Positions 33,676-49,229 are shown, counted from the stretch's first letter. The stretch: 64,000 nucleotides of DNA from Nannocystis punicea (GCF_026965555.1 NZ_CP114040.1:11176001-11240000), one strand, 5' to 3'. Notes: generated by a model from the letters alone, not told the origin. Made by a program: numbers and translations.

Positions 33676-36600
33676 GTGTCGGCGCGCGCCCTCCTGCTGG
33701 CGATCGGCCTGGTCGCGGGCGCGGCCGGCGAGGCGCGGGCGGCCCCGGCGTGGCGGCTCGCGGGCGCGGCGACCCCGAAGGCGCTGGCCCCCGGGCAGCG
33801 GGTCACGGTCGGCGTCGCGCTGCAGAACCTGAGCCGAGAGACATGGTCCGAAGGACAGAAGGACCACCTGTCGTACCACTGGGAGTCGCCCGACGGCGCG
33901 GTGCTCGAGCGCGACGGGGCGCGCACGCGGCTGCCGTACGCGGTCGAGCCGGGCGAGACCGTGGCCCTGGCGGCGACGCTCGCGGCCCCCGCGACTGCCG
34001 GGCGCTACGTGCTGCGCTGGGCGCTCGTGCGCGAGAACGCGTTCTGGTACGACCCGCCGGTCGGGGGCGGCGACGCGGTCGCGGTCGACGTCGGCCCTGC
34101 TCCCGGCACCTGGTCGATCGAGCAGGTCGAGTCGCCGGCCGAGATCGCCGCGGGGGCGCGGGCGACCGCGCGGGTGCGGCTGTGCAACACCGGCGCGAAC
34201 GCGTGGGCCGACGAGCTCGGCGACGCCCTCAGCTACCACTGGCTCGGCCGCGAGGGCCAGCGGCTCGAGGGCGTGCGCACCACCCTGCCGGCCGCGGTCG
34301 AGCCCGGCGGCTGCGTGATCCTGCCGGCCGAGCTGCGCGCGCCGGCGCAGCCGGGGCAGTACACCGTGGTGTGGCAGCCGGTCCGCGAGGCCGTGGCCTG
34401 GTACGGGCCCGGGGCCGGCGAGGCGACCGCGCAGGTGCGGGTCTCCGCCCCGCGCGACGCGTTCGCGGCGCTGTCGCTGAGCCTGCCGCCGCTGCAGGCC
34501 GGGCTGCCGGCGCTGGCCCAGCTGGCGCTCGAGAACCGCGGCGAGGAGGCCTGGCTTCCAGGACAGGGCCTGAAGGTCAGCTACGTTTGGACAGGTCCTG
34601 ACGGACATGTCCTCGAGGGCATCCGCACCGAGCTGCCCGGGCCGGTCGAGCCCGGCGAGGTCGTCGAGCTCGAGCTGCGGGTGCGGCCGCCCGACGCGCC
34701 CGGCAGCTACGCGCTGGCGCCGCGGCTGGTCCGCGAGGGCGAGGCGTGGATCGCCCCGGAGCGCGAGCTGGCGGCCGCGGCGACGGTCGGCCCGCCGGCG
34801 CTGGCGTGGGAGCTGGTCGCCGCCGACTGGCCGACCCGGCTGGCCGCCGCCGACGCCGACGCGTTCACGGTCACCGTCCGCAACACCGGCGCCGAGACCT
34901 GGTCGCCGGCCGCGGGCGATCGCCTGTCGTACCGCTGGCGCACGCCCGAGGGCGCGCCGCTGCAGCACGAGGGCATGCGCACCGAGCTGCCCCACGCGGT
35001 CGCCCCCGGCGAGACGGCCACGGTGTCGGTCCGCGTGATCGGCCCGCCGCGCGCCGGCAGCTACACGCTCGCGCTGGCGATGGTGCGCGAGCAGGTGCGG
35101 TGGTTCCCGCCGCCCGCCGGCGGTCCTTCGGAACATGTCGTCAAGGTCAGGTTGCGCGCGGCCTCGTGGCAGTCGGCGCTGGTGCTGGCGACTCTTGCGC
35201 TGGTGGTCGTGGCGCGGCGGCGACGGCCGGCGCCCGGCTCGTGGCGGTGGGCGGCGCTCGACCTGGTGCCGGCGCTGTGGCTGTGGGCGGCGCTGGCCGG
35301 GCTCGGGGCGGCGTTCCACGAGCTGGCGGCGATCGAGCTGTGGCAGGGCGGGCGCGCGGCGGGGATCAGCGCGGCCGCGGTCCCGGGCCTGCTGGTCCTG
35401 CTGGCGCCGGCGGGGCTGCGGCCGTGGCTGGCGTTCGTCCTGTCCCTCGGGACAGCCGTGCTGCTGCTCGCCGATCTGCTGTACATGCACGTGCTCGGGG
35501 CGATCGTGCCGGTGCAAGCGCTGGTCGGCGCGCACCAGGTCGGGGCGATCGGCGCCAGCGTGAAGGCGCTGCTGCGGCCCGAGTACGCCTGGCTGGCCGC
35601 GGCGCCGCTGGCCGGCCTGATCCTCGCGTGCGCGTGGCCGCGGGCCCGCGGGGAGGCGCGGCCGGGCCGGCAGATCTGCCGGCGCGTCACCCTGGCGGGC
35701 GCGGCGGCGCTGCTGGCGGCGAGCCTGCCGATCGCGGTCAGCCTCGGCGGGGCGATGCGCAGCGGCCTCGGGTCGCGCGTGTTCTCCGAGCAGCACAACG
35801 CCGGCCGCTTCGGCGTGCTCGGGGCCCACCTGTTCGACGTGGTCCGCACGGTCGCCGGCGCGCTCGGCCAGCGCTCGCTGTCGGCCGAGGAGCGGGCCGA
35901 GATCGCGGCGTTCTTCGCCGGGCGCGACAAGACCCCTCCGCCCGGCTTCGGCCTGGCGCGCGGGGCCAACTTGCTGGTGATCCAGGCCGAGGCGCTGCAG
36001 GGCTGGACGATCGGCGCCACAGTCGCAGGCCAGGAGATCACGCCGTTTTTGAACCGCCTGCGCCAGCGTGCGCTCTACTACAGCGCGGTGGTCGACATCA
36101 CCGCCCAGGGTATGACCTCGGACGCGGAGTATGCGATCCTGAATTCGCAGTACCCCCTCGGCCAGGGCGCGGTCGCGTTCCTGCGCGCGGGCAACCGCTT
36201 CGAGACGATCGCCCACGCGCTCAAGGCGGCCGGCTACTCGACGCTGTCGGCCCACCCGTTCAAGCGCGGGTTCTGGAACCGCGCGACGCTGCACCCGCGC
36301 TACGGCTTCGACCGCTCGCTGTTCGACCGCGAGCTCGGCCCGGGGCCGGTGATCGGCTGGGGCCTGGCCGACGAGGCGTTCTTCGCCCGCATGCTCCCCG
36401 AGCTGGCCGCCGCCGAGAAGCCGTTCTTCGCGTTTTTGGTGACCCTCAGCCTGCACCACCCGTACGACGAGTTCCCGCCGGGGCTGCGCCGGCTGCAGCT
36501 CGGCGCGCTCGAGGGCACGAGCCTCGGCAACTACCTCCACGGGATCCACCACCTCGACGCCGCCCTGGCCGAGCTGTTCGCCGGCCTCGAGGCGGCTGGC

Positions 36601-37119
36601 CTCGCGGACAGCACGGCGGTGGCGATCTACGGCGACCACGACGCCCGGCTCGGGGTCACGCCGGAGATCGCCGCCCTGGCGGGCGAACCGGCCGGGTCGC
36701 CGTCGCTGCCGCTCCGGCTCGAGCGCGTGCCGGGCTTCCTCGTCTTGCCGAAGGGACAGGCGGTCGGCGAGGTCGACGCCGTCGGCAGCCACGTCGACCT
36801 GGCCCCGACCTGGCTGCACTACCTCGGCCTACCAGCGCCGCCGGCCTTCGTCGGCCGACCGCTGGTCCCGGCTCGGGTCGACCCGGGGGTGGCCGCCCTC
36901 CCCGACGGCTCGGCGGTGGGCGACGGGCGCCTGTTCGCGGTCGCCGGGCGCGACATCCCCCCCGGCGGGGCCTGTTTTGCGGCCGAAGGGCCCCGGATCG
37001 AGCGCGAGGCCTGCACCGGGCTGGTGGAGCGGGCCCGGCGCGCGCTGGCGGTGTCGCGGGCGATCGCCGACCACGACCTGGCCCGAGCGCTCCCTTCGAG
37101 GACGGAGCCGGGTCCGTGA
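33676..37119 (+). CDS. LtaS-type phosphotransferase with four N-terminal Ig-like domains
   Basis: The 1147-residue protein has a signal peptide and four copies of an NBR1/CARDB-like beta-sandwich (about 25-125, 135-240, 250-355 and 375-480). They share LSYxW, RTxLPxxVxPGExV and a C-terminal VREgxxWf. Four or five transmembrane helices (about 495-670) follow, and then an LtaS-type sulfatase-fold domain. Its motif GMTSDAEYAILNSQYP carries the presumed nucleophile Thr814, and YGDHD includes metal ligand Asp987. It probably transfers glycerol phosphate or a related headgroup to a surface glycan. The Ig domains on the periplasmic side, ahead of the membrane helices, are unusual. At least four palindrome copies lie in frame (33845, 34560-34610, 35130, 35445). 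Confidence 0.85.
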   Translation: MSARALLLAIGLVAGAAGEARAAPAWRLAGAATPKALAPGQRVTVGVALQNLSRETWSEGQKDHLSYHWESPDGAVLERDGARTRLPYAVEPGETVALAATLAAPATAGRYVLRWALVRENAFWYDPPVGGGDAVAVDVGPAPGTWSIEQVESPAEIAAGARATARVRLCNTGANAWADELGDALSYHWLGREGQRLEGVRTTLPAAVEPGGCVILPAELRAPAQPGQYTVVWQPVREAVAWYGPGAGEATAQVRVSAPRDAFAALSLSLPPLQAGLPALAQLALENRGEEAWLPGQGLKVSYVWTGPDGHVLEGIRTELPGPVEPGEVVELELRVRPPDAPGSYALAPRLVREGEAWIAPERELAAAATVGPPALAWELVAADWPTRLAAADADAFTVTVRNTGAETWSPAAGDRLSYRWRTPEGAPLQHEGMRTELPHAVAPGETATVSVRVIGPPRAGSYTLALAMVREQVRWFPPPAGGPSEHVVKVRLRAASWQSALVLATLALVVVARRRRPAPGSWRWAALDLVPALWLWAALAGLGAAFHELAAIELWQGGRAAGISAAAVPGLLVLLAPAGLRPWLAFVLSLGTAVLLLADLLYMHVLGAIVPVQALVGAHQVGAIGASVKALLRPEYAWLAAAPLAGLILACAWPRARGEARPGRQICRRVTLAGAAALLAASLPIAVSLGGAMRSGLGSRVFSEQHNAGRFGVLGAHLFDVVRTVAGALGQRSLSAEERAEIAAFFAGRDKTPPPGFGLARGANLLVIQAEALQGWTIGATVAGQEITPFLNRLRQRALYYSAVVDITAQGMTSDAEYAILNSQYPLGQGAVAFLRAGNRFETIAHALKAAGYSTLSAHPFKRGFWNRATLHPRYGFDRSLFDRELGPGPVIGWGLADEAFFARMLPELAAAEKPFFAFLVTLSLHHPYDEFPPGLRRLQLGALEGTSLGNYLHGIHHLDAALAELFAGLEAAGLADSTAVAIYGDHDARLGVTPEIAALAGEPAGSPSLPLRLERVPGFLVLPKGQAVGEVDAVGSHVDLAPTWLHYLGLPAPPAFVGRPLVPARVDPGVAALPDGSAVGDGRLFAVAGRDIPPGGACFAAEGPRIEREACTGLVERARRALAVSRAIADHDLARALPSRTEPGP

Positions 37120-37138
37120 TAGCCTGAGGCGCAGCGTC

Positions 37139-38788
<1,650 letters not shown>

Positions 38789-39716
38789 GCCTCGTCTGCG
38801 TTCTGTCCGTCGCCGCGATCCCGTCCGCGCCCGTGCACGCCGCGCCCGCGAAGCCGCCGGCCGCCGCCGCGAGCGGCTCGACCTCCGCGCCCGCGAGCGG
38901 CTCGACCTCCGCGACCACACCCGCGAGCCCGACGCCCCGCCCGGCCGAGCCGGCGCTCGCCAGCGAGACGATCGCCCGCGCGAGCCTGGCGATCGACACC
39001 AACGCGGCCGGCCCGGCAGGGCCCGTGATCCACGAGCGCCTCGACGAGGTCGGCAACCGCCAGCTGCGCCGCGCCGAGGTGCTGCCCGGCCGCGGCCCGC
39101 GGGACCCGTGGATCCGCGTGATCGTGCGGGCGCTGCCGGGCGAGGAGCCGGGCTACGTGATCGGCTCCGGCCTCTACGTCGGCACCGACCCGGTCGGCGA
39201 CAGCGTGCACGAGACCGAGTGCCGGCTGTGCACGGAGGGCGAGGCGGTGGAGCGCGGGACCGCGGAGATCGAGCGCCTGGTCCCGTTCGTCCGCGACTTC
39301 GCCCAGGCCCAGCGCGAGGCCCAGCTGAAGGCCGCAGCGCCGCCGCCCGAGCCGCCGAAGCCGGAGCCGCCGCCGCCGCCGAAAGGCCTCGGCGGCCGCG
39401 GCAAGGCCGGCGTGGCCCTGCTCGCCGTCGGCGGGGTCGGCGTCGTCGTCGGCCTCGGCCTGGCGATCCGCGAGCCTCGCCCCGACCCCGACATGCCGCT
39501 CTACGAGATCTCCACCCGCCCCGCCGGCGTGGTCACCCTCGGCGTCGGCCTCGCGGCCGCGATCACCGGCGCAGTCCTGCTCGCCCTCGACCGCAAGAAC
39601 ACCCAGCGCCGCGTGTCCTGGCTGCCCAGCGTCGGCCGCGGCACGGCCGGCCTGTCGCTGGCCGGTTCGTTCTGACCCGCGCTTTCACTAGCCTAAAGAG
39701 ACAGGTTGTTCGGAAC

Positions 39717-40463
39717 ATGTCCTGGAGAACATTCGCAGTCGGGCTCGCCTTCCTCGCCGGGTGCTCGGTCCCCAACGTGAGCCACTGCGGCAATCAGTCC
39801 GGCGATCTCAGCTGCGCCCAGCGCGACGCCGACCGCCCGTACTGCAACCTGTGCGAGGCCAGCAACGACGGCTGCGTGGCCGAGCCGGTGACGATCGATG
39901 CGTGCCACCGCGAGTCCGACAGCGGCGCGGTCACCACCACCACCACCACCGGCGACCCGTCGACGACGATCCCCACGACCGGCACGCAGACCACCAGCAC
40001 GTCGACGACCACCGCGGTCGACCCGACCACCAGCACGTCGACCTCCACCAGCACGTCGACCTCCACCAGCACGTCGACCTCCACCGGCACCACCGACGAC
40101 TCGACCACGACGACCAGCACGACGACGCTCGAGACGCTCTCGGACACCCTCGTCGAGACGATCACCGACACCCTCGAGACGACGACCGACACGACCACCG
40201 AGACGTCGACCGACTCGACGACGATGGTCGGCCCGGTGTGCGGCAACAACCTCGCCGAGCCCGGCGAGACCTGCGACGGCACCGACCTCAAGGGCAAGGA
40301 GTGCGTCGACTTCCCCGCCAACTACGGCGGCGGCGACCTGGCCTGCGGCGGCAACTGCAAGTCCTTCGACTTCGCCAAGTGCTGCCGGCTCGCCGGCCAG
40401 AGCTGCAGCAGCGGCTCCCAGTGCTGCAGCGGCTCGTGCGTGCTGTTCTCCTGCGGCGGCTGA
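39717..40463 (+). CDS. Thr/Ser-rich lipoprotein with Cys-rich repeat
   Basis: The ATG lies inside the palindrome GGAACATGTCC. The signal ends LAGCS, giving a lipoprotein. The middle is an extreme Thr/Ser low-complexity region (TTTTTT, TSTSTST) encoded partly by three perfect 18-base DNA repeats (CAGCACGTCGACCTCCAC) near 40030-40085. The C-terminus has the myxobacterial pattern VCGNNLAEPGETCDG and then further Cys pairs (KCCRLAG, QCCSGSC). It is probably an outer-surface stalked protein; the low-complexity part may vary in length between strains. Confidence 0.78.
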   Translation: MSWRTFAVGLAFLAGCSVPNVSHCGNQSGDLSCAQRDADRPYCNLCEASNDGCVAEPVTIDACHRESDSGAVTTTTTTGDPSTTIPTTGTQTTSTSTTTAVDPTTSTSTSTSTSTSTSTSTSTGTTDDSTTTTSTTTLETLSDTLVETITDTLETTTDTTTETSTDSTTMVGPVCGNNLAEPGETCDGTDLKGKECVDFPANYGGGDLACGGNCKSFDFAKCCRLAGQSCSSGSQCCSGSCVLFSCGG

Positions 40464-40589
40464 GCGCACGGCCGTCGAGCCGCCGCAGCCCGGCTCGCGC
40501 CGCATGCCGTCGCGGGGCGAGCCGCGGACCGCGAGACAGCTCGGGCCGCCAGCCGGCGAGCCGGGAGCCGCTCGGTCCACGAGATGCAC

Positions 40590-40621
40590 GAAAGGACATG
40601 TCCCCGCGGACATGTCCTTTC
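40590..40621. terminator. Perfect 14-bp hairpin, bidirectional terminator candidate
   Basis: GAAAGGACATGTCC-CCGC-GGACATGTCCTTTC is a perfect 14-bp stem formed by two palindrome cores. It lies between convergent units: 3' of the lipoprotein gene on one side and 3' of rnpB (about 10 bases) on the other. The short T run at each end fits termination in both directions. Confidence 0.6.
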
Positions 40622-40631
40622 TACGTCGAGT

Positions 40632-41036
40632 AGCGGGAGGAGGAGCGGACGAGCGGGGTCGTAAGCCGGGTTTTGTCCCTGGGTTCGTCGCCTCCCCCAG
40701 GTGGCGGTCATTCTTCTACGCGGCACTACCCGGGGCGGGACGGGCAGCCCCTGGTGACTTCCTTGCGGAGAGCCACCGTGCCCCTGTTTGGCCTTGCTCC
40801 GGGTGGGGTTTACCGTGCGGTCCCTGTCGCCAGGTCCCCGGTGCGCTCTTACCGCACCTTTTCACCCTTACCCGCGCGGACGCGGGCGGTTTGAGTTTCT
40901 GTGGCACTTTCCTTCGGGTCGCCCCGACTGGCCTGCGCCAGCACCCTGCCCTGCGGAGCCCGGACTTTCCTCGAGTGCTTCGGCCGTGGCCTATCACCCG
41001 CGAACGCCTTGTCCCCCTCGGCCGCTCCTCTCCCGC
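40632..41036 (-). ncRNA. rnpB: RNase P RNA, bacterial class A
   Basis: Read on the minus strand, the gene contains the conserved GAGGAAAGTCCGGGCTCC near the 5' end, an internal purine-rich core, and the conserved 3' segment ACAAAACCCGGCTTACGACC. The ends CGGGAGAGGAGCGG and CCGCTCCTCCTCCCG pair as helix P1, which sets the ends to within a few bases. Its RNA cleaves the 5' leader of tRNA precursors together with RnpA. Open frames that cross the region are spurious. Confidence 0.93.
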
Positions 41037-41098
41037 GGGCGGTGTAGCACGCGGAGGCGCGGCGGCCAAGCGGGGGCGCGGCGCGCCGGGCGGCGAGC

Positions 41099-41917
<819 letters not shown>

Positions 41918-42119
41918 AGCCTGGACGATACCACGTACGGCAGCGAATCGAGACCTATCCCTTCGTGGTCCGATGCGAGCAGCGTGGGCCGCCGGTGCAG
42001 ACACGGCGGCGCCGGCAGCGCGTGAGTAAACCGACGGCTCCGAACGGCTCCGGCGGTCCGCGCGTCGGCGGAGCCGGGCCTCGGGGCCAGGTACGGCTGT
42101 GGGCCGCCAGGGGCCCGAA

Positions 42120-43658
42120 TCACACGCGGAAGGCCGCCGGCTCGTCGGACATGGAGATCTCCGCGCCGTCGAAGCGGATCCGCTTGGGCTTGTCGTCGAG
42201 GACCGTGAGGATGGAGACCGGGCGCCGCCAGATCCGCTCGACGTTGCGGAGGGTGTCGCGGGCGTAATCCATCTTGAGGTCGACGCCCTCGTGGCGGTGG
42301 CCGAGCAGCAGCTCGCTGCGGTTGAGGTAGTTGGCGTCGACGACGTAGATGAACGGCTGGCCGAAGTTCGACAGCTGCTGGAGGATCTGCTGCTTGATCT
42401 TGCCGAACTCGCGGCCTTCGATCTCGAGCCGGCCGGTGCGGCGGTTCTCCTTGTAGGTGAAGAATTTCTGCTCGCGGCAGAAGTCTTCGGTGAAGAACTC
42501 GTCGAGGAAGGTGACGTCGTTGTGCATGCGCCGGACCTCGTAGAGCTTCTGGCGCCCGAGGCCGAGCTTCTTGTCCCACGCGGCGCGCTGCGACAGCGAG
42601 GTGCACTCGTCGTACTCTTTGCCGAAGCGGCCGGTGTTCCAGCGGTCTTCGATGTGGCGGTAGAGCTCGACGCCGAGCTTGTACGGGTTGAGCTGGCCGG
42701 GGCCCATCGCGGTCACGCCGCTGGCGGCGTCGGCGTAGTCGATGAGCTCGTCGTCGCGCAGCGCTCGCGTGGTCATGATGCGCGAGTGCCAGTAGGTGGC
42801 CCAGCCCTCATTCATGATCTTCGTCTGCATCTGCGGCAGGAAGTAGTAGGCCTCCTCGCGGATGATGCCGAGGACGTCGGCCTCCCACGCCTCGAGCGGC
42901 GCGTACTGCATGAGGAAGCCGAGCACGTCGCGCTCGGGGTGCGGCGGGTTCTTGCGCTTCTGGGCCTCGTCGGCCTGCTTCTTCTTGGCCTTCTGGGCGG
43001 CGAGCAGCTCGGGCGGGTTGATGTAGCCCTCGAGGTAGCTGCGGGTGTTGTGGAGGCGGCCGGGCTCGGGGCCGTTGGCGTCGACCTCGGGGGCGCTGGG
43101 CTCGGGGGCGCGGCGGCTCTCCTTGCGGCGGAACGGCAGCCAGGGGTCGATGAGGTTGTCGACGGACAGGCAGGTGTCGACGAAGGTCTCGACGTTGGAC
43201 ACGCCCTGGCGGTCCATGTAGCGGCGCACGCGGGACGCGTTGTTGGCCATCCCGTCGATCATGCGGCGGTCGGTGTGCGAGAAGAAGTAGTTGTTCTTGA
43301 AGAAGTCGCAGTGGCCGTAGACGTGGGCCATCACCAGCTTCTGGTCGACGAACGAGTTGCCCTCGAGCAGGTACGCGTAGCAGGGGTTGGTGTTGATGAC
43401 GAGCTCGTAGATCTTCGACAGCCCGTACGTGTGGCTCTTGAGCATGTGGTCGTACTCCATGCCGAAGCGCCAGTGGGGGTAGCGGACGGGGAAGCCGCCG
43501 TAGGCCGCGATCTCGCACATGTGGCGGTAGTCGATGGTCTCGAACACGACCGGGAAGGTGTCGAGGCCGAACTCGTCGGCGTACGACTTGATCTCGTCCT
43601 GCAGGTCGCGGAGCGCGGGCGGCAGCTGGCCGGAGGGGCTGTAGAGCGACTGCGTCAT
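42120..43658 (-). CDS. spoVR: SpoVR family protein
   Basis: The 512-residue protein matches the SpoVR family: ADEFGLDTFPVVFE, PHWRFGMEYDHML, KSHTYGLSKIYELVINTNPCYAYL, HVYGHCDFFKNNY and NEGWATYWH. Family members are needed for spore cortex or stress-related programmes, but their biochemical role is unknown. It is the second gene of a unit with the YeaH-like protein (2 bases between stop and start), divergent from prkA. This is the well-known prkA-yeaH-spoVR association. A ~90-residue low-complexity insert (PEPSAPEVDANGPEPG to EAQKRKNPPHPE) is longer than usual. Confidence 0.94.
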   Translation of the reverse strand: MTQSLYSPSGQLPPALRDLQDEIKSYADEFGLDTFPVVFETIDYRHMCEIAAYGGFPVRYPHWRFGMEYDHMLKSHTYGLSKIYELVINTNPCYAYLLEGNSFVDQKLVMAHVYGHCDFFKNNYFFSHTDRRMIDGMANNASRVRRYMDRQGVSNVETFVDTCLSVDNLIDPWLPFRRKESRRAPEPSAPEVDANGPEPGRLHNTRSYLEGYINPPELLAAQKAKKKQADEAQKRKNPPHPERDVLGFLMQYAPLEAWEADVLGIIREEAYYFLPQMQTKIMNEGWATYWHSRIMTTRALRDDELIDYADAASGVTAMGPGQLNPYKLGVELYRHIEDRWNTGRFGKEYDECTSLSQRAAWDKKLGLGRQKLYEVRRMHNDVTFLDEFFTEDFCREQKFFTYKENRRTGRLEIEGREFGKIKQQILQQLSNFGQPFIYVVDANYLNRSELLLGHRHEGVDLKMDYARDTLRNVERIWRRPVSILTVLDDKPKRIRFDGAEISMSDEPAAFRV

Positions 43659-43660
43659 GG

Positions 43661-44773
<1,113 letters not shown>

Positions 44774-44940
44774 GGACAACCAGAGTATGCGAGGTGCGCG
44801 GCAGATGCGAGGCGGTTGCGAGGGCTCGCGCGTCCAGCGGCACAAACGCGACTTTGGCCGCGGTGCGCGCCGACGTGCTCGCGGGCGCGTCGCTTCCGCG
44901 GTGGCCGCTTCCGCGACCCTCGTGTACCATCTCGGGTACG

Positions 44941-46992
<2,052 letters not shown>

Positions 46993-47013
46993 GCCGGCGC
47001 GGTCCGGACTGAA

Positions 47014-47041
47014 GTAGCGGGAGCCTTCGCGCCCCCGCTAC
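47014..47041. terminator. GC-rich hairpin between convergent genes
   Basis: An 8-bp stem (GTAGCGGG with CCCGCTAC) begins about 20 bases after the prkA stop and overlaps the stop of the histidine kinase on the other strand. It may terminate both transcripts; no U-tract is present. Confidence 0.35.
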
Positions 47042-48888
47042 GACGTCGCGGGCACGAGGGGCAGGTCGACGCGGAAGATCGTGCCGACGCCGAGCTCGGA
47101 GACGAGGGTGATCGACCCGTGGTGGGCGTGGACGATCTCGCGGGCGATGTAGAGCCCGAGCCCGAGGCCGCTGAACGAGCCGACGCGGTGGGCCCGCTCG
47201 AACGGCTGGAACAGCTTGTCGCGGGCCTCCGGGGCGATGCCGATGCCGTGGTCCTCGACCTCGATGCAGACCGCCCCCGGGCGCGGCACGGTGAGCCGGA
47301 CCGTCACCGGCTGGTTCGCCCCGTACTTGAACGCGTTGCTGACCAGGTTGTCGAGCACTTGCTCGATCCGCCGCCGGTCCCACGCCGCCACGATCGGCGG
47401 CTCGACCCGCGCCGGCAGCTCGAGGTGCAGTCCCGTGCGCGCGCGGGCGTCGTGCTCGCACAGCTGCGAGAAGTAGGTCGTGAGCAGCTCGACGACGTCG
47501 GCGTCCTGCGGCTCGAGGAACAGCTTCTTGTGCGACAGGCGGGTGGCGTCGAGCATGTCGCCGACCAGCGAGTCGATCTTCCGCGCCTGGCGGATGATGA
47601 GCTGCAGCGCCGCGACGAGCGGCTCCTTGGCGGTCGGGTCGGGGTTCGGCGCCGGCAGCTTGCGCAGCAGCGACTCGGCGCGCATGAGGATCGAGGTGAT
47701 CGGGGTGCGGAGCTCGTGGCTGGCGACCGAGAGGAACTCGTCGCGCACGGCGATGGCGTCGCGCAGGACCTGCTCGGCCTGCTTGCGCGCCGAGATGTCG
47801 ACGAGCGTGCCGGACATGCGGACCGCCTCGCCGGCGTAGTCGCAGAACACGCCGCCCTGCGAGAACAGCCAGCGGTCGCGGAACTCCGGGTCGCGCAGGC
47901 GGAAGTCGGAGCGGAACACGGTGCGGGTGACGAGCGCGTGGTCGAGGGCCTTGCTGACGCGGTCGCGGTCGTCGACGTGGAGCAGCTTGAGGAAGTCGTG
48001 GACGTCGTGCGGCTGGTAGTCGGGCGACATGCCGAGCAAGGTCTTGGTCGTGTCGGACCAGATGACCTGCCCGGTGCGCGCGTCCCAGTCCCAGATCCCC
48101 GTCTCCGCCGCGCGCATAGTCTCGTTCAGAGCCGTGTACTCGCGCAGGCGCGTGCTGAGGTCGACCACGTAGCCGATGAACTGGTTGAGCTTCGGCCGCA
48201 CCAGCGCGTAGCCGATCAGCACCGGCACGCGGCTGCCGTCCTTGCGCACGTAGTCCTTCTCGTACGGGCGGCACTTGCCGGTGCGCAGCGCCTCCTCGAT
48301 GCCCTGGTGGTCGCGCATCAGGTGCTCGGGCGCGGTGCAGCGGTCCCAGCGGAACGCCCCCTGCTCGAGCTCGTCGCGCGTGTAGCCGAGGATCCGCAGG
48401 TACTCGTCGGTGACCTCGACCAGCTCGCCGTGCATGTCGCTGACGAACATGCCGACCAGCTGGGCCAGCCCGCCGGCCTTCGCGGCCTCGTAGACCGCCG
48501 TCTCGCGCAGGTTCTCGACCACGCACACCGCACCGAGCAGGCGGCCGTCGACCGCGAGCACCGGTCGGGCGCTCTCGCGCACCCGGAGCCGCCGCCCGTC
48601 GCGCCACACGAGCGCGTAGCTGTGCGCCGGGGTCCGCGCCCGCGTCCGCAGCGCGACCGCCACCGCCGTCTCCTCGCGGCCCAGCGGCGCGCCGGACAGC
48701 GTGACGAGCTCGTCCGCCGGACAGTACGGCGGCAACCCGTCGGACGACAGCCGCAGCAACGCCGCGGCGTCGGCGTTGTACGCGACGATCCGCCCGTGCG
48801 CGTCGCAGACGTAGGTGGCGTGCGGCAGCGCCTCCAGCAAGTCGCGCGCGCCGAGCATCTCCAGGGCGGTGGCGTCGGTACCGGTCAT
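47038..48888 (-). CDS. Multi-PAS soluble sensor histidine kinase
   Basis: The 616-residue protein has three PAS domains (about 15-120, 135-250 and 260-370). The HisKA domain carries His391 in SHELRTPI, followed by the ATPase boxes NLVSNAFKYG, VEDHGIGIAPEA and GLGLGLYIAREIV. No transmembrane helix is evident, so the sensor is cytosolic. PAS domains often bind haem, flavin or small ligands. It is not next to a response regulator gene. ATG 48888 begins shortly before the first PAS domain. Confidence 0.92.
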   Translation of the reverse strand: MTGTDATALEMLGARDLLEALPHATYVCDAHGRIVAYNADAAALLRLSSDGLPPYCPADELVTLSGAPLGREETAVAVALRTRARTPAHSYALVWRDGRRLRVRESARPVLAVDGRLLGAVCVVENLRETAVYEAAKAGGLAQLVGMFVSDMHGELVEVTDEYLRILGYTRDELEQGAFRWDRCTAPEHLMRDHQGIEEALRTGKCRPYEKDYVRKDGSRVPVLIGYALVRPKLNQFIGYVVDLSTRLREYTALNETMRAAETGIWDWDARTGQVIWSDTTKTLLGMSPDYQPHDVHDFLKLLHVDDRDRVSKALDHALVTRTVFRSDFRLRDPEFRDRWLFSQGGVFCDYAGEAVRMSGTLVDISARKQAEQVLRDAIAVRDEFLSVASHELRTPITSILMRAESLLRKLPAPNPDPTAKEPLVAALQLIIRQARKIDSLVGDMLDATRLSHKKLFLEPQDADVVELLTTYFSQLCEHDARARTGLHLELPARVEPPIVAAWDRRRIEQVLDNLVSNAFKYGANQPVTVRLTVPRPGAVCIEVEDHGIGIAPEARDKLFQPFERAHRVGSFSGLGLGLYIAREIVHAHHGSITLVSELGVGTIFRVDLPLVPATS

Positions 48889-49229
48889 GGAAGCGCAGCG
48901 ACTAGAGTACCGCGTGCGACCCCAGCATGGCTGGCCGGGAGGCCGCGCCGGCGCCCGCCGTGCCGGCTCAGCGGGCGCCGCAGTCGAGACCGCGGCGAAC
49001 TCACGCGCACCGTCGGCCGCCGGGCCGGGCTCGTCGGCGAGCCCCTCGAGCGGTCGTCCTCACCGCGTCGTCCTCACTCGCAGCGGCTCGGGCGACGCGG
49101 GCGGCGGGGCCCGCGGAGCTCTCGACCGCGGGCTGCGACCGCGCTCACAACCTGTCCCGAGAGACAGCATCGAAATACCCGCGGCGTCACGACCCCGAGC
49201 TCACCGGGCGGCCGGTCCGCCGTCGAGCA
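48889..49229. other. Gene-free spacer between histidine kinase and xthA
   Basis: The 341-base interval has no credible frame on either strand. It contains one palindrome copy (CTGTC-CCGAGA-GACAG, 49151-49166). The promoter for the histidine kinase should lie in its left part. Confidence 0.5.
49151..49166. repeat. Interspersed palindrome copy
   Basis: The 5-bp perfect arms CTGTC/GACAG have a 6-base loop (CCGAGA), and the copy lies 64 bases downstream of the xthA stop. Confidence 0.55.

Noticed and set aside
33661..36819. Long open frame antisense to the LtaS-type gene
   Set aside because: No start signal or known motif; the opposite strand has convincing domains along the whole length.
40620..41040. 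Protein-coding frames across the rnpB region
   Set aside because: The conserved RNase P core motifs and pairing ends define a structural RNA; the frames lack codon bias.
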